DNA of 18,599 nt from Clostridia bacterium (lineage in GTDB: Bacteria > Bacillota > Clostridia > Christensenellales > DTU072). The stretch is from contig JAQVQU010000019.1 of the NCBI GenBank assembly GCA_028701415.1, positions 1 to 18,599 of the forward strand, given 5' to 3'. Position 1 is the first letter of the stretch. Each line of letters begins with the position of its first letter. Below, in pieces: positions 1 through 8,194 of this stretch. The position numbers and the translations under genes were made by a program. Below the pieces are notes generated by a model, which was not told where the DNA came from, made no database searches, and saw only the letters and a program-made list of their open reading frames with translations.

Positions 1-18
1 CGGTGCATCCTTTTTTTT
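1..18 (+). terminator. Possible right half of an intrinsic terminator cut by the window edge
   Basis: The window opens with CGGTGCATCC followed directly by eight T residues. A GC-containing segment running into a T tract is what the 3' arm and U-tract of a Rho-independent terminator look like. The matching left arm would lie outside the window, so pairing cannot be checked. It would end a plus-strand gene upstream of the ABC operon. Confidence 0.35.
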
Positions 19-47
19 ATGTTCTTTCTTTATTGTACTAATAAATA

Positions 48-58
48 TATAATATAAT
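48..58 (+). promoter_or_regulatory. Possible -10 region for the first ABC operon
   Basis: Two overlapping perfect TATAAT hexamers lie at 48-53 and 53-58, about 35-40 bases before the ABC ATPase start. No convincing -35 hexamer sits at the right distance (best options match only 2-3 of 6), so this is a weak call in AT-rich DNA. A plain G-rich ribosome site (GGGGG, 78-82) follows before the ATG at 91. Confidence 0.3.
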
Positions 59-90
59 TAATCTTTTGCTTGGTACTGGGGGAATTATAA

Positions 91-789
91 ATGGAAATTA
101 TTCTGTATGCCGAAGGTCTTTTTAAGTCATATAACGGCAATAATGTAATAAAGGATATTTCTTTGTCAGTTTCAAAAGGAGATTTTCTTTCTATTATTGG
201 TAATTCTGGAGCAGGAAAAAGCACCCTTCTCTATCTTCTAGCCGGGATTGAAAAGCCCGATAGAGGAAAAGTATTATTGGAAGGGAAGGACCTTTTCAGC
301 CTTAATGATACTGAAATAGCGGCAGTAAGGGCTAAAAAAACTAGTTTTGTTTTCCAATTCGACAATTTATTCCAAGATTTAACTGTACTTGAGAATGTTA
401 TGCTACCAGGTATTATTTCTGGGAGAAAAAGAAAGGAAATTAAAAATAATGCAGAGTTGCTCTTAGAATATATGCACATTTCAAGAATAAGGGATAGTAA
501 GCCAAGTGAGATCTCAGGAGGAGAGCAACAACGAACGGCACTGGCTAGAGCAATGATAACTAACCCGGAAATCCTGTTCTTGGATGAACCTACTGGCAGT
601 TTGAACTCCGAGGCCGGGAATATTATTATGGATATATTGAAGAATTTAAATAAGGAACACAAGGTAACAATTATCCAAGTCACTCATAATATTACAAATG
701 CCCAACGCGGGAATCGAATTATTTTGCTAAAAGATGGAGTAATTCAGGAAGAACTTACTACTGAATTAGATATTAATACTAAAAACTAA
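91..789 (+). CDS. ABC transporter ATP-binding protein, MacB/LolD type
   Basis: This 232-residue ATPase would power an export or lipoprotein/peptide-handling permease at the inner face of the membrane. All nucleotide-binding motifs are intact: Walker A GNSGAGKST (residues 37-45, Lys43), Q-loop Gln89, signature SGGEQ (142-146), Walker B ILFLDE (161-166, catalytic Glu166) and the switch His199 in VTHN. The LDEPTG continuation and the short length are typical of the MacB/LolD/FtsE group that pairs with FtsX-like permeases. The start ATG at 91 has G-rich sequence at 78-82. The permease gene begins 28 bases after the stop, so the two are very likely one operon and one transporter. Substrate is unknown: there is no two-component system next to it as in Bce-type peptide sensors, and LolD-like lipoprotein release is not expected in a Gram-positive cell. 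Confidence 0.93.
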   Translation: MEIILYAEGLFKSYNGNNVIKDISLSVSKGDFLSIIGNSGAGKSTLLYLLAGIEKPDRGKVLLEGKDLFSLNDTEIAAVRAKKTSFVFQFDNLFQDLTVLENVMLPGIISGRKRKEIKNNAELLLEYMHISRIRDSKPSEISGGEQQRTALARAMITNPEILFLDEPTGSLNSEAGNIIMDILKNLNKEHKVTIIQVTHNITNAQRGNRIILLKDGVIQEELTTELDINTKN

Positions 790-817
790 TTCACCACAAA
801 AATTTTTTAATTTACGT

Positions 818-3277
818 ATGTTTAGATTTATACTAAAAGGTTCATTCTCCCGACCTCTTGGGGCCGTAGCTACAATTCTCATAGTAGCTTTAGCCGTAAT
901 TTTGTTATATTCTGTTTTCAATTTTCAAGAAGCTGTATATGACTATTATTTAGGGGAGCCGGACACTGAGGCAGGCTCAAGTGACCTCGTTATATCCAAA
1001 AGTGGAGTCGGAGCTAGCTTAGTGCCCATGGGAAACCTAAAAAGTAGAGCTGACCTTGACTATGCGATAGGATCTATTTCTTTGTATTGTATGTATGATG
1101 GACAAGATGGAGAAGAAGCGATTTATTTAAGAACCTTTGAAAAAGCTGAAATCGAAACGTTACACGATATTAAACCAATATCTCCCCTATCAAAAAAACC
1201 GTCTGAGATTCTTATGGACAGCATAATAGTCTCAAAGGCATTTGCAGAATATCAAGGAATTGAGGTTGGAGATAAGGTTGAACTTTCACTTCTTGGAGAA
1301 CTCGCTCCTTTCTATGTAGAAATTATTGCCGAAAACCAAGGGTATTTCTACAACAACCCAAATGTGGTTTTGGGAATCAGTGGATATATTTCCTACCTAA
1401 TGGATTGGAATTTGGGAAAGCTATACAATAAAATTTATATATCCGTTAACGATCAATACGATTTACAAAACGTAATAGACTCAATCTCAGAAGATCCGAA
1501 TTTTTCTCATGCAGAGATAAGCATCTCTTTTGATGAAGAAGAAACCCGTGAAAGAGTTTCCATGTTCACTACCCTATTCGATTTTGCTGGAATCGCAATA
1601 ATAATATTATCCCTACTCATGATTTACAAATTATATCAACTTTTGTTTTATAAAAAAATCAGTGATACTATAAGGCTTAAAGTAATCGGCCTTTCTACAA
1701 AGAAAATTGCTCTTTTGTATGCGTTAGAGTCCCTTATTCTTAGTACTTTGGGAAGCTTGCTTGGTGCACTTGTTGCAGTTCCCTCCCTTAATTTGATAAT
1801 CAGTTCCGCGCTGCCTGAGGCTAGTTCTTCTGTTTCTCTAGCCTATATTTTTGTTTCTTTTTTCTCAGGTATTATTTTATCCCTCGGAATAAGTATTCTT
1901 CCTATTATAAGCTCGACACGAAGAAGCATAAGAGAAAATATGAGCTTTTCAAAATCTCCCAGGAAAAAATATCCGATTCTTATATCTCTCATACTGATTT
2001 GTGTATATATTGTACTAATTATTTTAGAGAACTCAATTCTGCCTATAAAAGGTATCATGGGGGTGATAAACACAGTTTTTGCCTCCGCAGTATTTATGGG
2101 ACTTGTCCCGATACTCTCTTCTATTTTAGGCAATTTACTACGAAAAAGTAGGTTTAAAATCATTTCTCTTTCTTCTATCCACATAGGGAAAAATGAAAAC
2201 CTTAACATTGCACTTCAACTTTTTACCATATCCGTTATGTTCGCAATATTTATATCAAATTCCCTTAACGTAACGACTAGCTATACAGATAACTACTCCC
2301 TTTATTCAAGAGACAAGCTAATTATAACTAACTCCGGATCACTTTCAGAGGAAGATCTGTTATCCTTAGATAATTCCTCGGGAATAACCGATGTTATACC
2401 GACTCTCGAAATCCAAGGTCAGGCAATATTCTCAAACGATAAAAAGTCCGTATATGCTATTGGAATTGACGGAGAAGATCTGTCATCATTTTTCAATGTA
2501 ACCTCCTCCATGAATATGAGTGAACTAGAAAATAAACTGAATGAATCTGAAAAAAACATTGTCGTATCCGATTCTTTTAGATATACAAAAAACCTTTCTG
2601 TAGGGGATACTTTTAGCTTTGAATACAAAAATGTTGTAAAGGAATATCAGATTGTTGGATTTATTTCCACAAATTACAATATAGGAAAAGTGGTATTTAT
2701 TAACAGAGGCGTTCTATCCGATGATTTCTCTTTAGACAACCAGAATCTTATATATCTAACTTCCTCCTCACTTACTGAATCGGCCTCCTTTGTCAGCACT
2801 CTTTTCTCGGAGCACAATATTCAAGTGATTAAATTGAATTCTTTTGTACAACCAATTATTAAATCAAATGTAGCAATAAATACTTTTCTTCAGTACTTTA
2901 GCATTTTCATAATATTTATGGTTTTTGCTGGGGTTATTATCAATACCATCATGTCAAGAGTTCAAAGAAAAACGGATACTACACGGTTAATCCTCCTAGG
3001 CGTCTCAAAAAAACAATCCTTACTCTACTCTTTTTTGGAAGGAATCTTGATTGGTCTGCCCTCGACCATAATAGCCTTTTTTGGGGGTCTATCAATGCTT
3101 TCAAGTTCAATAAGCGCAACTGTTTTCTTTGGGTTCTATCAGCCTTTTGTCTTTCAGATTCCCGAATCTATTCTGATTTCTTGTATGTTTTTCCTAATGC
3201 TTTCACTCATTTCACCTTTGTTCTTTTTACTAAGTAGACCTAAAAATATTTCCTCCTCCCTAAAAATTGGAGTTTAG
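818..3277 (+). CDS. FtsX-like ABC transporter permease, 10-TM duplicated form
   Basis: The 819-residue membrane protein is the likely partner of the ATPase just upstream. I see TM1 at about residues 15-35, a first extracellular domain to about 245, then three helices (about 246-366), two more in a central linker (about 385-445), one at about 465-485, a second extracellular domain to about 690, and three final helices from about 695 to 805. This is the pattern of two FtsX-type modules (PF02687-like) in one chain. The sequence after the second module's first helix (RVQRKTDTTRLILLGVSKKQ) matches the usual FtsX cytoplasmic loop, and the equivalent loop follows the first. The start at 818 leads straight into TM1, but no Shine-Dalgarno-like sequence precedes it; translation may be coupled to the ATPase gene. 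Export or mechanotransmission role is inferred from family; substrate unknown. Confidence 0.9.
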   Translation: MFRFILKGSFSRPLGAVATILIVALAVILLYSVFNFQEAVYDYYLGEPDTEAGSSDLVISKSGVGASLVPMGNLKSRADLDYAIGSISLYCMYDGQDGEEAIYLRTFEKAEIETLHDIKPISPLSKKPSEILMDSIIVSKAFAEYQGIEVGDKVELSLLGELAPFYVEIIAENQGYFYNNPNVVLGISGYISYLMDWNLGKLYNKIYISVNDQYDLQNVIDSISEDPNFSHAEISISFDEEETRERVSMFTTLFDFAGIAIIILSLLMIYKLYQLLFYKKISDTIRLKVIGLSTKKIALLYALESLILSTLGSLLGALVAVPSLNLIISSALPEASSSVSLAYIFVSFFSGIILSLGISILPIISSTRRSIRENMSFSKSPRKKYPILISLILICVYIVLIILENSILPIKGIMGVINTVFASAVFMGLVPILSSILGNLLRKSRFKIISLSSIHIGKNENLNIALQLFTISVMFAIFISNSLNVTTSYTDNYSLYSRDKLIITNSGSLSEEDLLSLDNSSGITDVIPTLEIQGQAIFSNDKKSVYAIGIDGEDLSSFFNVTSSMNMSELENKLNESEKNIVVSDSFRYTKNLSVGDTFSFEYKNVVKEYQIVGFISTNYNIGKVVFINRGVLSDDFSLDNQNLIYLTSSSLTESASFVSTLFSEHNIQVIKLNSFVQPIIKSNVAINTFLQYFSIFIIFMVFAGVIINTIMSRVQRKTDTTRLILLGVSKKQSLLYSFLEGILIGLPSTIIAFFGGLSMLSSSISATVFFGFYQPFVFQIPESILISCMFFLMLSLISPLFFLLSRPKNISSSLKIGV

Positions 3278-3490
3278 TCATAAATATCGAGGCGTTGTGA
3301 AACGATGCCGTCATAGATGCCATTAATTTAAAAAATATGAGTATATAGTGCTAGATAAAGTATAATATCTGTGTTTGTGTTTTAAATTTGTATTTTTTTA
3401 ACTAATTCTATCTAAAAAATCCTTGCTATATTAAAAAACATATTTCTCTATTTGAAACGGGGCTAGAATATTCTGTCCATAACAGAAAAA

Positions 3491-3553
3491 TGCATATTTG
3501 GCATGTTTTCTTCTTTAAATAATTTTTCACCTCTTTCATATCTCAAATATGCA
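3491..3553. repeat. Inverted repeat with 10-bp arms, 43-base spacer
   Basis: TGCATATTTG at 3491-3500 is exactly the reverse complement of CAAATATGCA at 3544-3553. The arms are AT-rich and far apart, so a chance match in a 400-base AT-rich gap is quite possible. If real, it could be a two-site operator or a long-loop stem in the gap upstream of the lipoprotein genes. Confidence 0.4.
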
Positions 3554-3618
3554 ACATATAAGTTATCCTCTATATCCTCTTTGGGCTCATATTAAGCTTA
3601 TTTTTAAAACCCTACATC

Positions 3619-3648
3619 TTTACAATTAGCCCTAAGTAGTGATAACAT
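3619..3648 (+). promoter_or_regulatory. Candidate promoter of the GDSL/lipoprotein pair
   Basis: TTTACA (3619-3624, 5 of 6 to the -35 consensus) is followed after 18 bases by TAACAT (3643-3648, 4 of 6), itself preceded by TG one base away. A start of transcription near 3655 would give a short leader to the ATG at 3679. Confidence 0.4.
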
Positions 3649-3678
3649 AAAAAGTATATTATTTGTATGAGGGGTAGT

Positions 3679-4701
3679 ATGAAGAAATTATTTAAAATTC
3701 TTTCAGTTCTTCTGGCTCTTGCCGTTTTTGCCTCTTGTGTTTCCTTACTTACTGCTTGTAATGAAACGGAGGATTCAGCGGAGCCTTTGAAGATAGTTTT
3801 TTTAGGAGATTCGATTGGAGAGGGAATTCTTGGCCCATCTCCTATCAGTGAACGCGACTATTACGGATACTATGGAGTAATTGGGAAGAGAAACGATTAT
3901 TGCTATAGAAACAGAGCAGTATCCGGGCATAAGACCGCACAAATGCTGGAATACATTCAAAGGGAGGATGAGGGTGCTGAAATGACGCGTACTCACCTTA
4001 TGGATGCAGACATTATTTCCATCTCAATTCTAGGAAACGATCTTTTGCAAAATGATTTAGGATCTCTTGTGGTTGAAGCTTCTCAAGGGGATTACTCAAC
4101 AGCTGAAAATCTTCTTGCAACAGCAGCCGTTGATTTTGCTGAGATAATAGAAACACTAAGAGGATACAATCCTGACGCTGTTATTTTTATGCAGACATTA
4201 TACAACCCCGCTACACCCGAAAGTATGATTATTAATCAAGCAAGAAAGGATCAACTTACTGGGCTTGGAGTTCTACCAAGCGAATACAGGGGTCTGGCAA
4301 ACAATATACTTGATATATTAAACGACATAGTTTATGACTATCTTGAGGCAAATCCCGGAGCATATCACATAATTGATGTTTATACTGCTTTCAATGATAT
4401 TTATATTGCAGACAATGAAAGAGGAAATGCTCTTTTCTACAACGATTGGGTTCACCCTTCTAACCAAGGTCACGCAGTAATTGCGGACACAATCCAGAAA
4501 AAATTGGAGGAATTAGGACTTGCTAACAAAGAGGAAGCCCTATTCAGATACAAAATGCTTCGCTATGAACAGATGCTAAAGTTGTATCCCGATGATTTGG
4601 ATTTTACTGCTGCTGCAGATGAAATAGGACAGGCAGAATCCTGCGATGAAGTTACGGAAATTTATTTTAGGCTTACAGCTGGCCTTACACCCACATATTA
4701 A
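3679..4701 (+). CDS. SGNH/GDSL-family esterase lipoprotein
   Basis: Predicted 340-residue surface-anchored hydrolase. The N-terminus is a type II signal peptide: Lys-rich start, hydrophobic stretch, lipobox LTAC with Cys27 as the lipidated residue. The SGNH blocks are in order: GDS with nucleophile Ser45, a block II glycine at Gly83 (AVSGH), GND with Asn120, and the DxxH pair Asp256/His259 in DWVHPS. It would hydrolyse an ester such as an acyl or acetyl group on a lipid, glycan or peptidoglycan; the exact substrate cannot be read from sequence. I chose the ATG at 3679 over an in-frame ATG at 3667, because GAGGGG (3669-3674) is well placed for 3679 and the upstream ATG overlaps that site. After the catalytic histidine there is a charged C-terminal extension of about 80 residues. 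The next lipoprotein gene starts 13 bases after the stop. Confidence 0.88.
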   Translation: MKKLFKILSVLLALAVFASCVSLLTACNETEDSAEPLKIVFLGDSIGEGILGPSPISERDYYGYYGVIGKRNDYCYRNRAVSGHKTAQMLEYIQREDEGAEMTRTHLMDADIISISILGNDLLQNDLGSLVVEASQGDYSTAENLLATAAVDFAEIIETLRGYNPDAVIFMQTLYNPATPESMIINQARKDQLTGLGVLPSEYRGLANNILDILNDIVYDYLEANPGAYHIIDVYTAFNDIYIADNERGNALFYNDWVHPSNQGHAVIADTIQKKLEELGLANKEEALFRYKMLRYEQMLKLYPDDLDFTAAADEIGQAESCDEVTEIYFRLTAGLTPTY

Positions 4702-4714
4702 TAAGGAGGATGCC

Positions 4715-5458
4715 ATGAAAAAAAATATTACCAAAATTTTAATTTTAACTATGTTGTTATCAATGGTGCTCTCCTCTATGTATATTCTCACAGGTTGCGG
4801 AGAAGAAAAACCCAATCCAGACTACGTTGCCCAAGAAACTGAGCTACAAATTTCTTCTGTTGATGTAATGGCCTTCACAAATGCCATAACCATCGCTGTA
4901 TATGATAACAAAAAGAGTAAGATAGTTTTAACTCCCGATGGCCAGGCCACAATCACCTTATGCATAAGACCGGCGGCTATTAATCTAGTCAATTCCCTTC
5001 TTTCAGAGATGGATCTAAACGAAATAGGAGTTATAGGAGTAGGTTTAGATGAATTTTTTGACGTATATCCAGCTGGAATATTCCCCGGATTTTCCGCTAA
5101 TGACATAGGTGGAGGATTTGAGCTTATTAAAGCGGCTCTTAACTTAGAGCTTGTTGGGTTAAACTTCGAAGACCCAGCCCTAGCAGAACTAGCAACTTCA
5201 TTAAGAGAAAATAGAACTATACCCGAAGGATTTCAACTCCCTGAGGGAGAATATGCTTTAAATATCACCGCTCCTTATGTAATTAGAGAACTTGAGTCTC
5301 CTTATACTGGAAAATATACGGCTGTTTATCTTGGAACAATACAAGATAGCGGGGAGCCCTATGTGATCATGACCGCACAAAAAGATGACGCAGGAATAAT
5401 TACCGATCTAAGATTACATATCGAATTTCTGCAACTAACGATTTTAGCAACGGCATAA
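4715..5458 (+). CDS. Lipoprotein of unknown function
   Basis: I do not recognise the family of this 247-residue protein. It begins with a clear lipoprotein signal (MKKN, hydrophobic run, then LTGC with Cys28), so it should be tethered outside the cytoplasmic membrane. The rest has alternating short hydrophobic strands, a Gly-rich central part (residues about 120-140) and a C-terminal pattern of two-residue-spaced beta strands ending in LTILATA. It has no catalytic motif I can name. The start at 4715 is set by AAGGAGGA at 4703-4710; an in-frame upstream ATG at 4646 lies inside the previous gene and would bury the signal peptide. It follows the GDSL gene by 13 bases and ends before a strong terminator, so the two are probably co-transcribed and may act together at the cell surface. 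Confidence 0.75.
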   Translation: MKKNITKILILTMLLSMVLSSMYILTGCGEEKPNPDYVAQETELQISSVDVMAFTNAITIAVYDNKKSKIVLTPDGQATITLCIRPAAINLVNSLLSEMDLNEIGVIGVGLDEFFDVYPAGIFPGFSANDIGGGFELIKAALNLELVGLNFEDPALAELATSLRENRTIPEGFQLPEGEYALNITAPYVIRELESPYTGKYTAVYLGTIQDSGEPYVIMTAQKDDAGIITDLRLHIEFLQLTILATA

Positions 5459-5477
5459 TTGTTCAATGTTAATTTAT

Positions 5478-5507
5478 AAATGCCCGCAGGTAAGCGGGCA
5501 TTTTTTA
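5478..5507 (+). terminator. Intrinsic terminator after the lipoprotein pair
   Basis: TGCCCGC (5481-5487), a 6-base loop and GCGGGCA (5494-5500) form a perfect 7-bp GC-rich stem followed by six T residues. It lies 20 bases after the unknown lipoprotein stop. Three A residues precede the stem, so it may also weakly stop minus-strand transcription of the symporter gene that ends at 5543. Confidence 0.93.
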
Positions 5508-5542
5508 TACTATTATTATTTGCAACAATTATGAATTAAATG

Positions 5543-7057
5543 TTAGCTCTCCGAAATTGGGGTAGCGTTAGCTAATCCTTCTTCCCTTCTCTTTTGTAGT
5601 TCTTCTCTCATTACTTTCTTAGTTTTCTCATCAATCTTGTACCATAGCATCGGGATAAAGGCTAGGAAATTACATATCCCTGGCATCAAAACAAATATTG
5701 CAAAGATCCCAGTTTGAGTACTATTGGGGATGACTTCGGCCATGTTTTGCCCTGCATTAATTGCGGAAGTATATGCCTCCGAGTTATATCCCAAGGCACC
5801 GCACAGAAAAATGCCCACAGCAACTGAAAGAGCGTTTGAAAGTTTGATTGACAATGACAGAATGCTGAATTGAGTGCCCTCCTTTCTCTTTCCTGTTTGC
5901 CATTCACGGTAGTCTACAATATCACTTGTCATAACCAAGGGAATATATGAATGAGTGGCATACATGAACCCGATAAAGAACTCATATATCAAAATAGCCA
6001 CAACTGTCCTAAATGGCGGACCTCCAAGGGCATAGAGCAAAAATGCTATCGTGCTGACAATAAAACCATATAATCCAAAGATGAAAAAAGCCTTCTTTTC
6101 CCCTAATTTTTTTGTAATTGTGGGAATTAAGATTAACAATATTGTCGAAGGTATCGCAGCGGTTAATCCAAAAAGCCAGGATATTGAACTCCCATATACC
6201 GTTCCCATTCCTAAAAATGAAAGATCCAACCCATCTCTAAGAAGAACTGTCGTTGCTTGAACCGCGATACCCATTGCAATATTTCTTGCAAATCCAAGAA
6301 TATATGATATAAATACAATTATTATCATTTTATTCTCTTTGAGTTCTTTTTTTAGTTCTTTAAAAGAAACTTTGTTTTCTCCCTGATCTTGGTACTTTTC
6401 TCTGTTAAACGTGTAAATCATTCCTCCGAAAATAAGGGCAAAGGCGCACATTATCCCGCAGGTGATGTAATACTCTTTTTGTGTCATAGTTCCTGCTCCG
6501 GTTAGCATACATACAATAGTTGCAAAAACTCCTGGTAGAGCTAAGCCTACAGCCTTCATTAAATTGGATAAACCTGCAACCATATTTCTCTCCCCAGCAT
6601 CTGGAGATAATCTTGCAAGCATACCCTGGGAAGGAATATCCGAGAAACTCATTAAAGCATTCCATAATACCGTAACAAAAGCTATATAAATATATGCTCC
6701 AACACGAGAGGTAAAAGGGATTTTCACAAACATTATCATAGTTATTGTTACAAAAGGGATAAGAGAAATCAAAATCCAAGGTCTCATTTTTCCACTTTTA
6801 AATCTGGATTTATCTATCAGGCTACCTATAAAAAAATCGGCTAGTGAACTTATAACCTTGGCTCCCAATATTATTGCGGCTATAACCATCAAGCTTGAAG
6901 CCCCTCCAAGAAGATTTCCGTACATCGCCGAATAATACTCTGACTGAAAACTGTTTACAAAACCAATTACACTCTGTATTCCAAAAATACCTATAGCATA
7001 AATCCATGCCGATCCTACCGACAGAATAGGCTTTCTTTTTAACTGATTATCCCCCAT
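5543..7057 (-). CDS. GPH-family (glycoside-pentoside-hexuronide:cation) MFS symporter
   Basis: A 504-residue, strongly hydrophobic protein with about 12 membrane segments. It looks like the GPH branch of the major facilitator superfamily (MelB-like), which imports sugars or glycosides with Na+ or H+. The best motif is the loop after TM2, about residues 72-95: an Asp-rich DFFIGSLIDKSRFKSG followed by KMRPWIL, matching the family pattern of an acidic TM2 end plus a G(K/R)xRPW segment. A second hallmark loop, SDIVDYREWQTGKRKEG, lies near residue 380. The C-terminus is charged and cytoplasmic (KKVMREELQKRREEG). The ATG at 7057 has GGGAG about nine bases upstream. It sits 108 bases downstream of the DUF2804 gene on the same strand. 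Substrate is not predictable; uptake of a glycoside or uronide is an inference from the family. There is no sign that it is the inositol transporter. Confidence 0.85.
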   Translation of the reverse strand: MGDNQLKRKPILSVGSAWIYAIGIFGIQSVIGFVNSFQSEYYSAMYGNLLGGASSLMVIAAIILGAKVISSLADFFIGSLIDKSRFKSGKMRPWILISLIPFVTITMIMFVKIPFTSRVGAYIYIAFVTVLWNALMSFSDIPSQGMLARLSPDAGERNMVAGLSNLMKAVGLALPGVFATIVCMLTGAGTMTQKEYYITCGIMCAFALIFGGMIYTFNREKYQDQGENKVSFKELKKELKENKMIIIVFISYILGFARNIAMGIAVQATTVLLRDGLDLSFLGMGTVYGSSISWLFGLTAAIPSTILLILIPTITKKLGEKKAFFIFGLYGFIVSTIAFLLYALGGPPFRTVVAILIYEFFIGFMYATHSYIPLVMTSDIVDYREWQTGKRKEGTQFSILSLSIKLSNALSVAVGIFLCGALGYNSEAYTSAINAGQNMAEVIPNSTQTGIFAIFVLMPGICNFLAFIPMLWYKIDEKTKKVMREELQKRREEGLANATPISES

Positions 7058-7097
7058 TACCCATTACTCCCTGTTTCAATAGTTTGTTCTATAGATA

Positions 7098-7136
7098 TGG
7101 CTTGTACCTGGAATCCCATATTCCTAGATTAAGCCA
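7098..7136. repeat. Nested hairpin between the DUF2804 and symporter genes
   Basis: TGGCTT (7098-7103) pairs with AAGCCA (7131-7136), and inside it GGAAT (7110-7114) pairs with ATTCC (7120-7124). The two stems are separated by a 6/6 internal loop and closed by a 5-base loop. It lies 40-80 bases before the symporter ATG in the minus-strand message. No U-tract follows, so it is not a standard terminator; it could be an operator, an mRNA-processing or stability element, or an attenuator. Function is inferred only. Confidence 0.55.
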
Positions 7137-7165
7137 AAACCTTCTAAAAATTAATTATCAAATTA

Positions 7166-8194
7166 TTACCAAAGATTTTCCACGTATTCGCAAAAGGCGT
7201 ACATGTCTTTTATTTCAAGTACAGTGCCATCATCTAGAGTTACTGTCCCGTTATAGTATCCATGAACCTGGTGACAGGACATTTTCAATAAATTCAAAAC
7301 CTTTGTTTCAGTATGATTATCATAGAAAGGAGTCATTGTTAGGTCAAATTTTCCATCATCCGACTTAAATACCCAGGGTTTCATCCAACCCTTGGTTTTT
7401 GGGCACTCGTCTACATCAACCGCACCAATTTTATGGGCTTTCCCGTCGTAAAAAACACAAGTTTCAGTGGCAGCATCCTCTTCTCCGATTCCCCAGGTTA
7501 TTTCAAAGCCAAAGAGTTTTCCGTCTATGTATGTTGAACCGTTTCCCCAATACCAGAAATTATCGTGTGGCCATACTCCGCGTCCCCAGTCAAGAACTAA
7601 GAAAGCATTCTTATCAAACTCAACTTTTAAATCGCCTACTATCGCAGTTCCTTTTGCGGGCATGCAGTTAATCTTCTGTGTATAAAAAAATCTTCCCGGC
7701 ATTTTAAATGGGGTGGCGATAGTAATTGACTCATTATTCAAATTATTCTGAGCAACAATATTAACCTCAACATCTTTCCCTTTTGAGATACCTTTATAAT
7801 ATAATTTCCTTTCGGTTTCAGTAACCTCATATTTGATATGAGCTCCCCCAATCAGATAGTCTAAAACATACGGTTTTTCCCCGTTTCTAGGCATTTGATA
7901 TTTATTCTTGGTAAAGAAACCCAGTCCCATGCAAGAGTGTTTTTCTCCGGTTTTTAGATTAAAAATGTCTGCGCTAGCAAAAGAAGCTATAGAAATATTT
8001 GCAAAGTTAAGTTGAACTACCCACTCTCCATCAGACACCTGATAAAAATCCCATTCTTTGGCTCGCCACATCGGAGCCTTAATATCCTCCCGGTTATAAT
8101 CAAACAAATTATGTCTGCACCAGCCTGGATTCGTTAAATTACCTTCTTCATTAATAAGTTTAGTAAGTTCTAATATTTCGTTTTGTTTATTCAT
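7166..8194 (-). CDS. DUF2804 family protein
   Basis: A 342-residue soluble protein that fits the DUF2804 (PF10974) family by recall of its conserved blocks: an N-terminal NPGW near residue 22, the motif WRAKEWDFY at 43-51, the central LDWGRGVWPHDNFWYWGNGS, and GFEITWGIG followed by a C-VFYDGKAHKIG strand. It is Trp/Tyr-rich and beta-rich with no signal peptide or membrane segment. The family has no established biochemical function that I can state, so I give none. The ATG at 8194 is preceded by GGAGGGG (8204-8198); an in-frame TTG at 8206 overlaps that site and was rejected. It is the first gene of a minus-strand pair with the GPH symporter, which suggests a role linked to an imported sugar derivative, but this is guilt by association only. 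Confidence 0.82.
   Translation of the reverse strand: MNKQNEILELTKLINEEGNLTNPGWCRHNLFDYNREDIKAPMWRAKEWDFYQVSDGEWVVQLNFANISIASFASADIFNLKTGEKHSCMGLGFFTKNKYQMPRNGEKPYVLDYLIGGAHIKYEVTETERKLYYKGISKGKDVEVNIVAQNNLNNESITIATPFKMPGRFFYTQKINCMPAKGTAIVGDLKVEFDKNAFLVLDWGRGVWPHDNFWYWGNGSTYIDGKLFGFEITWGIGEEDAATETCVFYDGKAHKIGAVDVDECPKTKGWMKPWVFKSDDGKFDLTMTPFYDNHTETKVLNLLKMSCHQVHGYYNGTVTLDDGTVLEIKDMYAFCEYVENLW

Larger units (their letters stand above)
3278..3678. other. AT-rich intergenic region without a recognisable gene
   Basis: About 400 bases separate the permease from the GDSL lipoprotein gene. I find no credible coding region, no clear terminator hairpin behind the permease, and no RNA family I recognise. 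It contains a perfect TATAAT (3361-3366) without a convincing -35 partner, a pair of 10-base inverted arms (3491-3500 and 3544-3553), and a plausible promoter close to the next gene (3619-3648). Confidence 0.6.

Noticed and set aside
3296..3309. Partial match to a catabolite-responsive element (TGTGAAACGATGCC)
   Set aside because: It matches the cre consensus only partly, lacks symmetry, and lies far from any promoter I can support.
3667..3678. Upstream in-frame ATG for the GDSL lipoprotein
   Set aside because: It overlaps the GAGGGG ribosome site and would add four residues before a normal lipoprotein signal; 3679 is better.
4646..4714. Longer start for the second lipoprotein inside the GDSL gene
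   Set aside because: It would bury the signal peptide behind 23 residues, while the ATG at 4715 has a near-perfect ribosome site.
5543..7057. The GPH symporter as the inositol transporter
   Set aside because: It is about 6 kb from the iol genes, in another transcription unit with DUF2804, and its motifs are those of sugar/glycoside symporters rather than IolT/IolF types.
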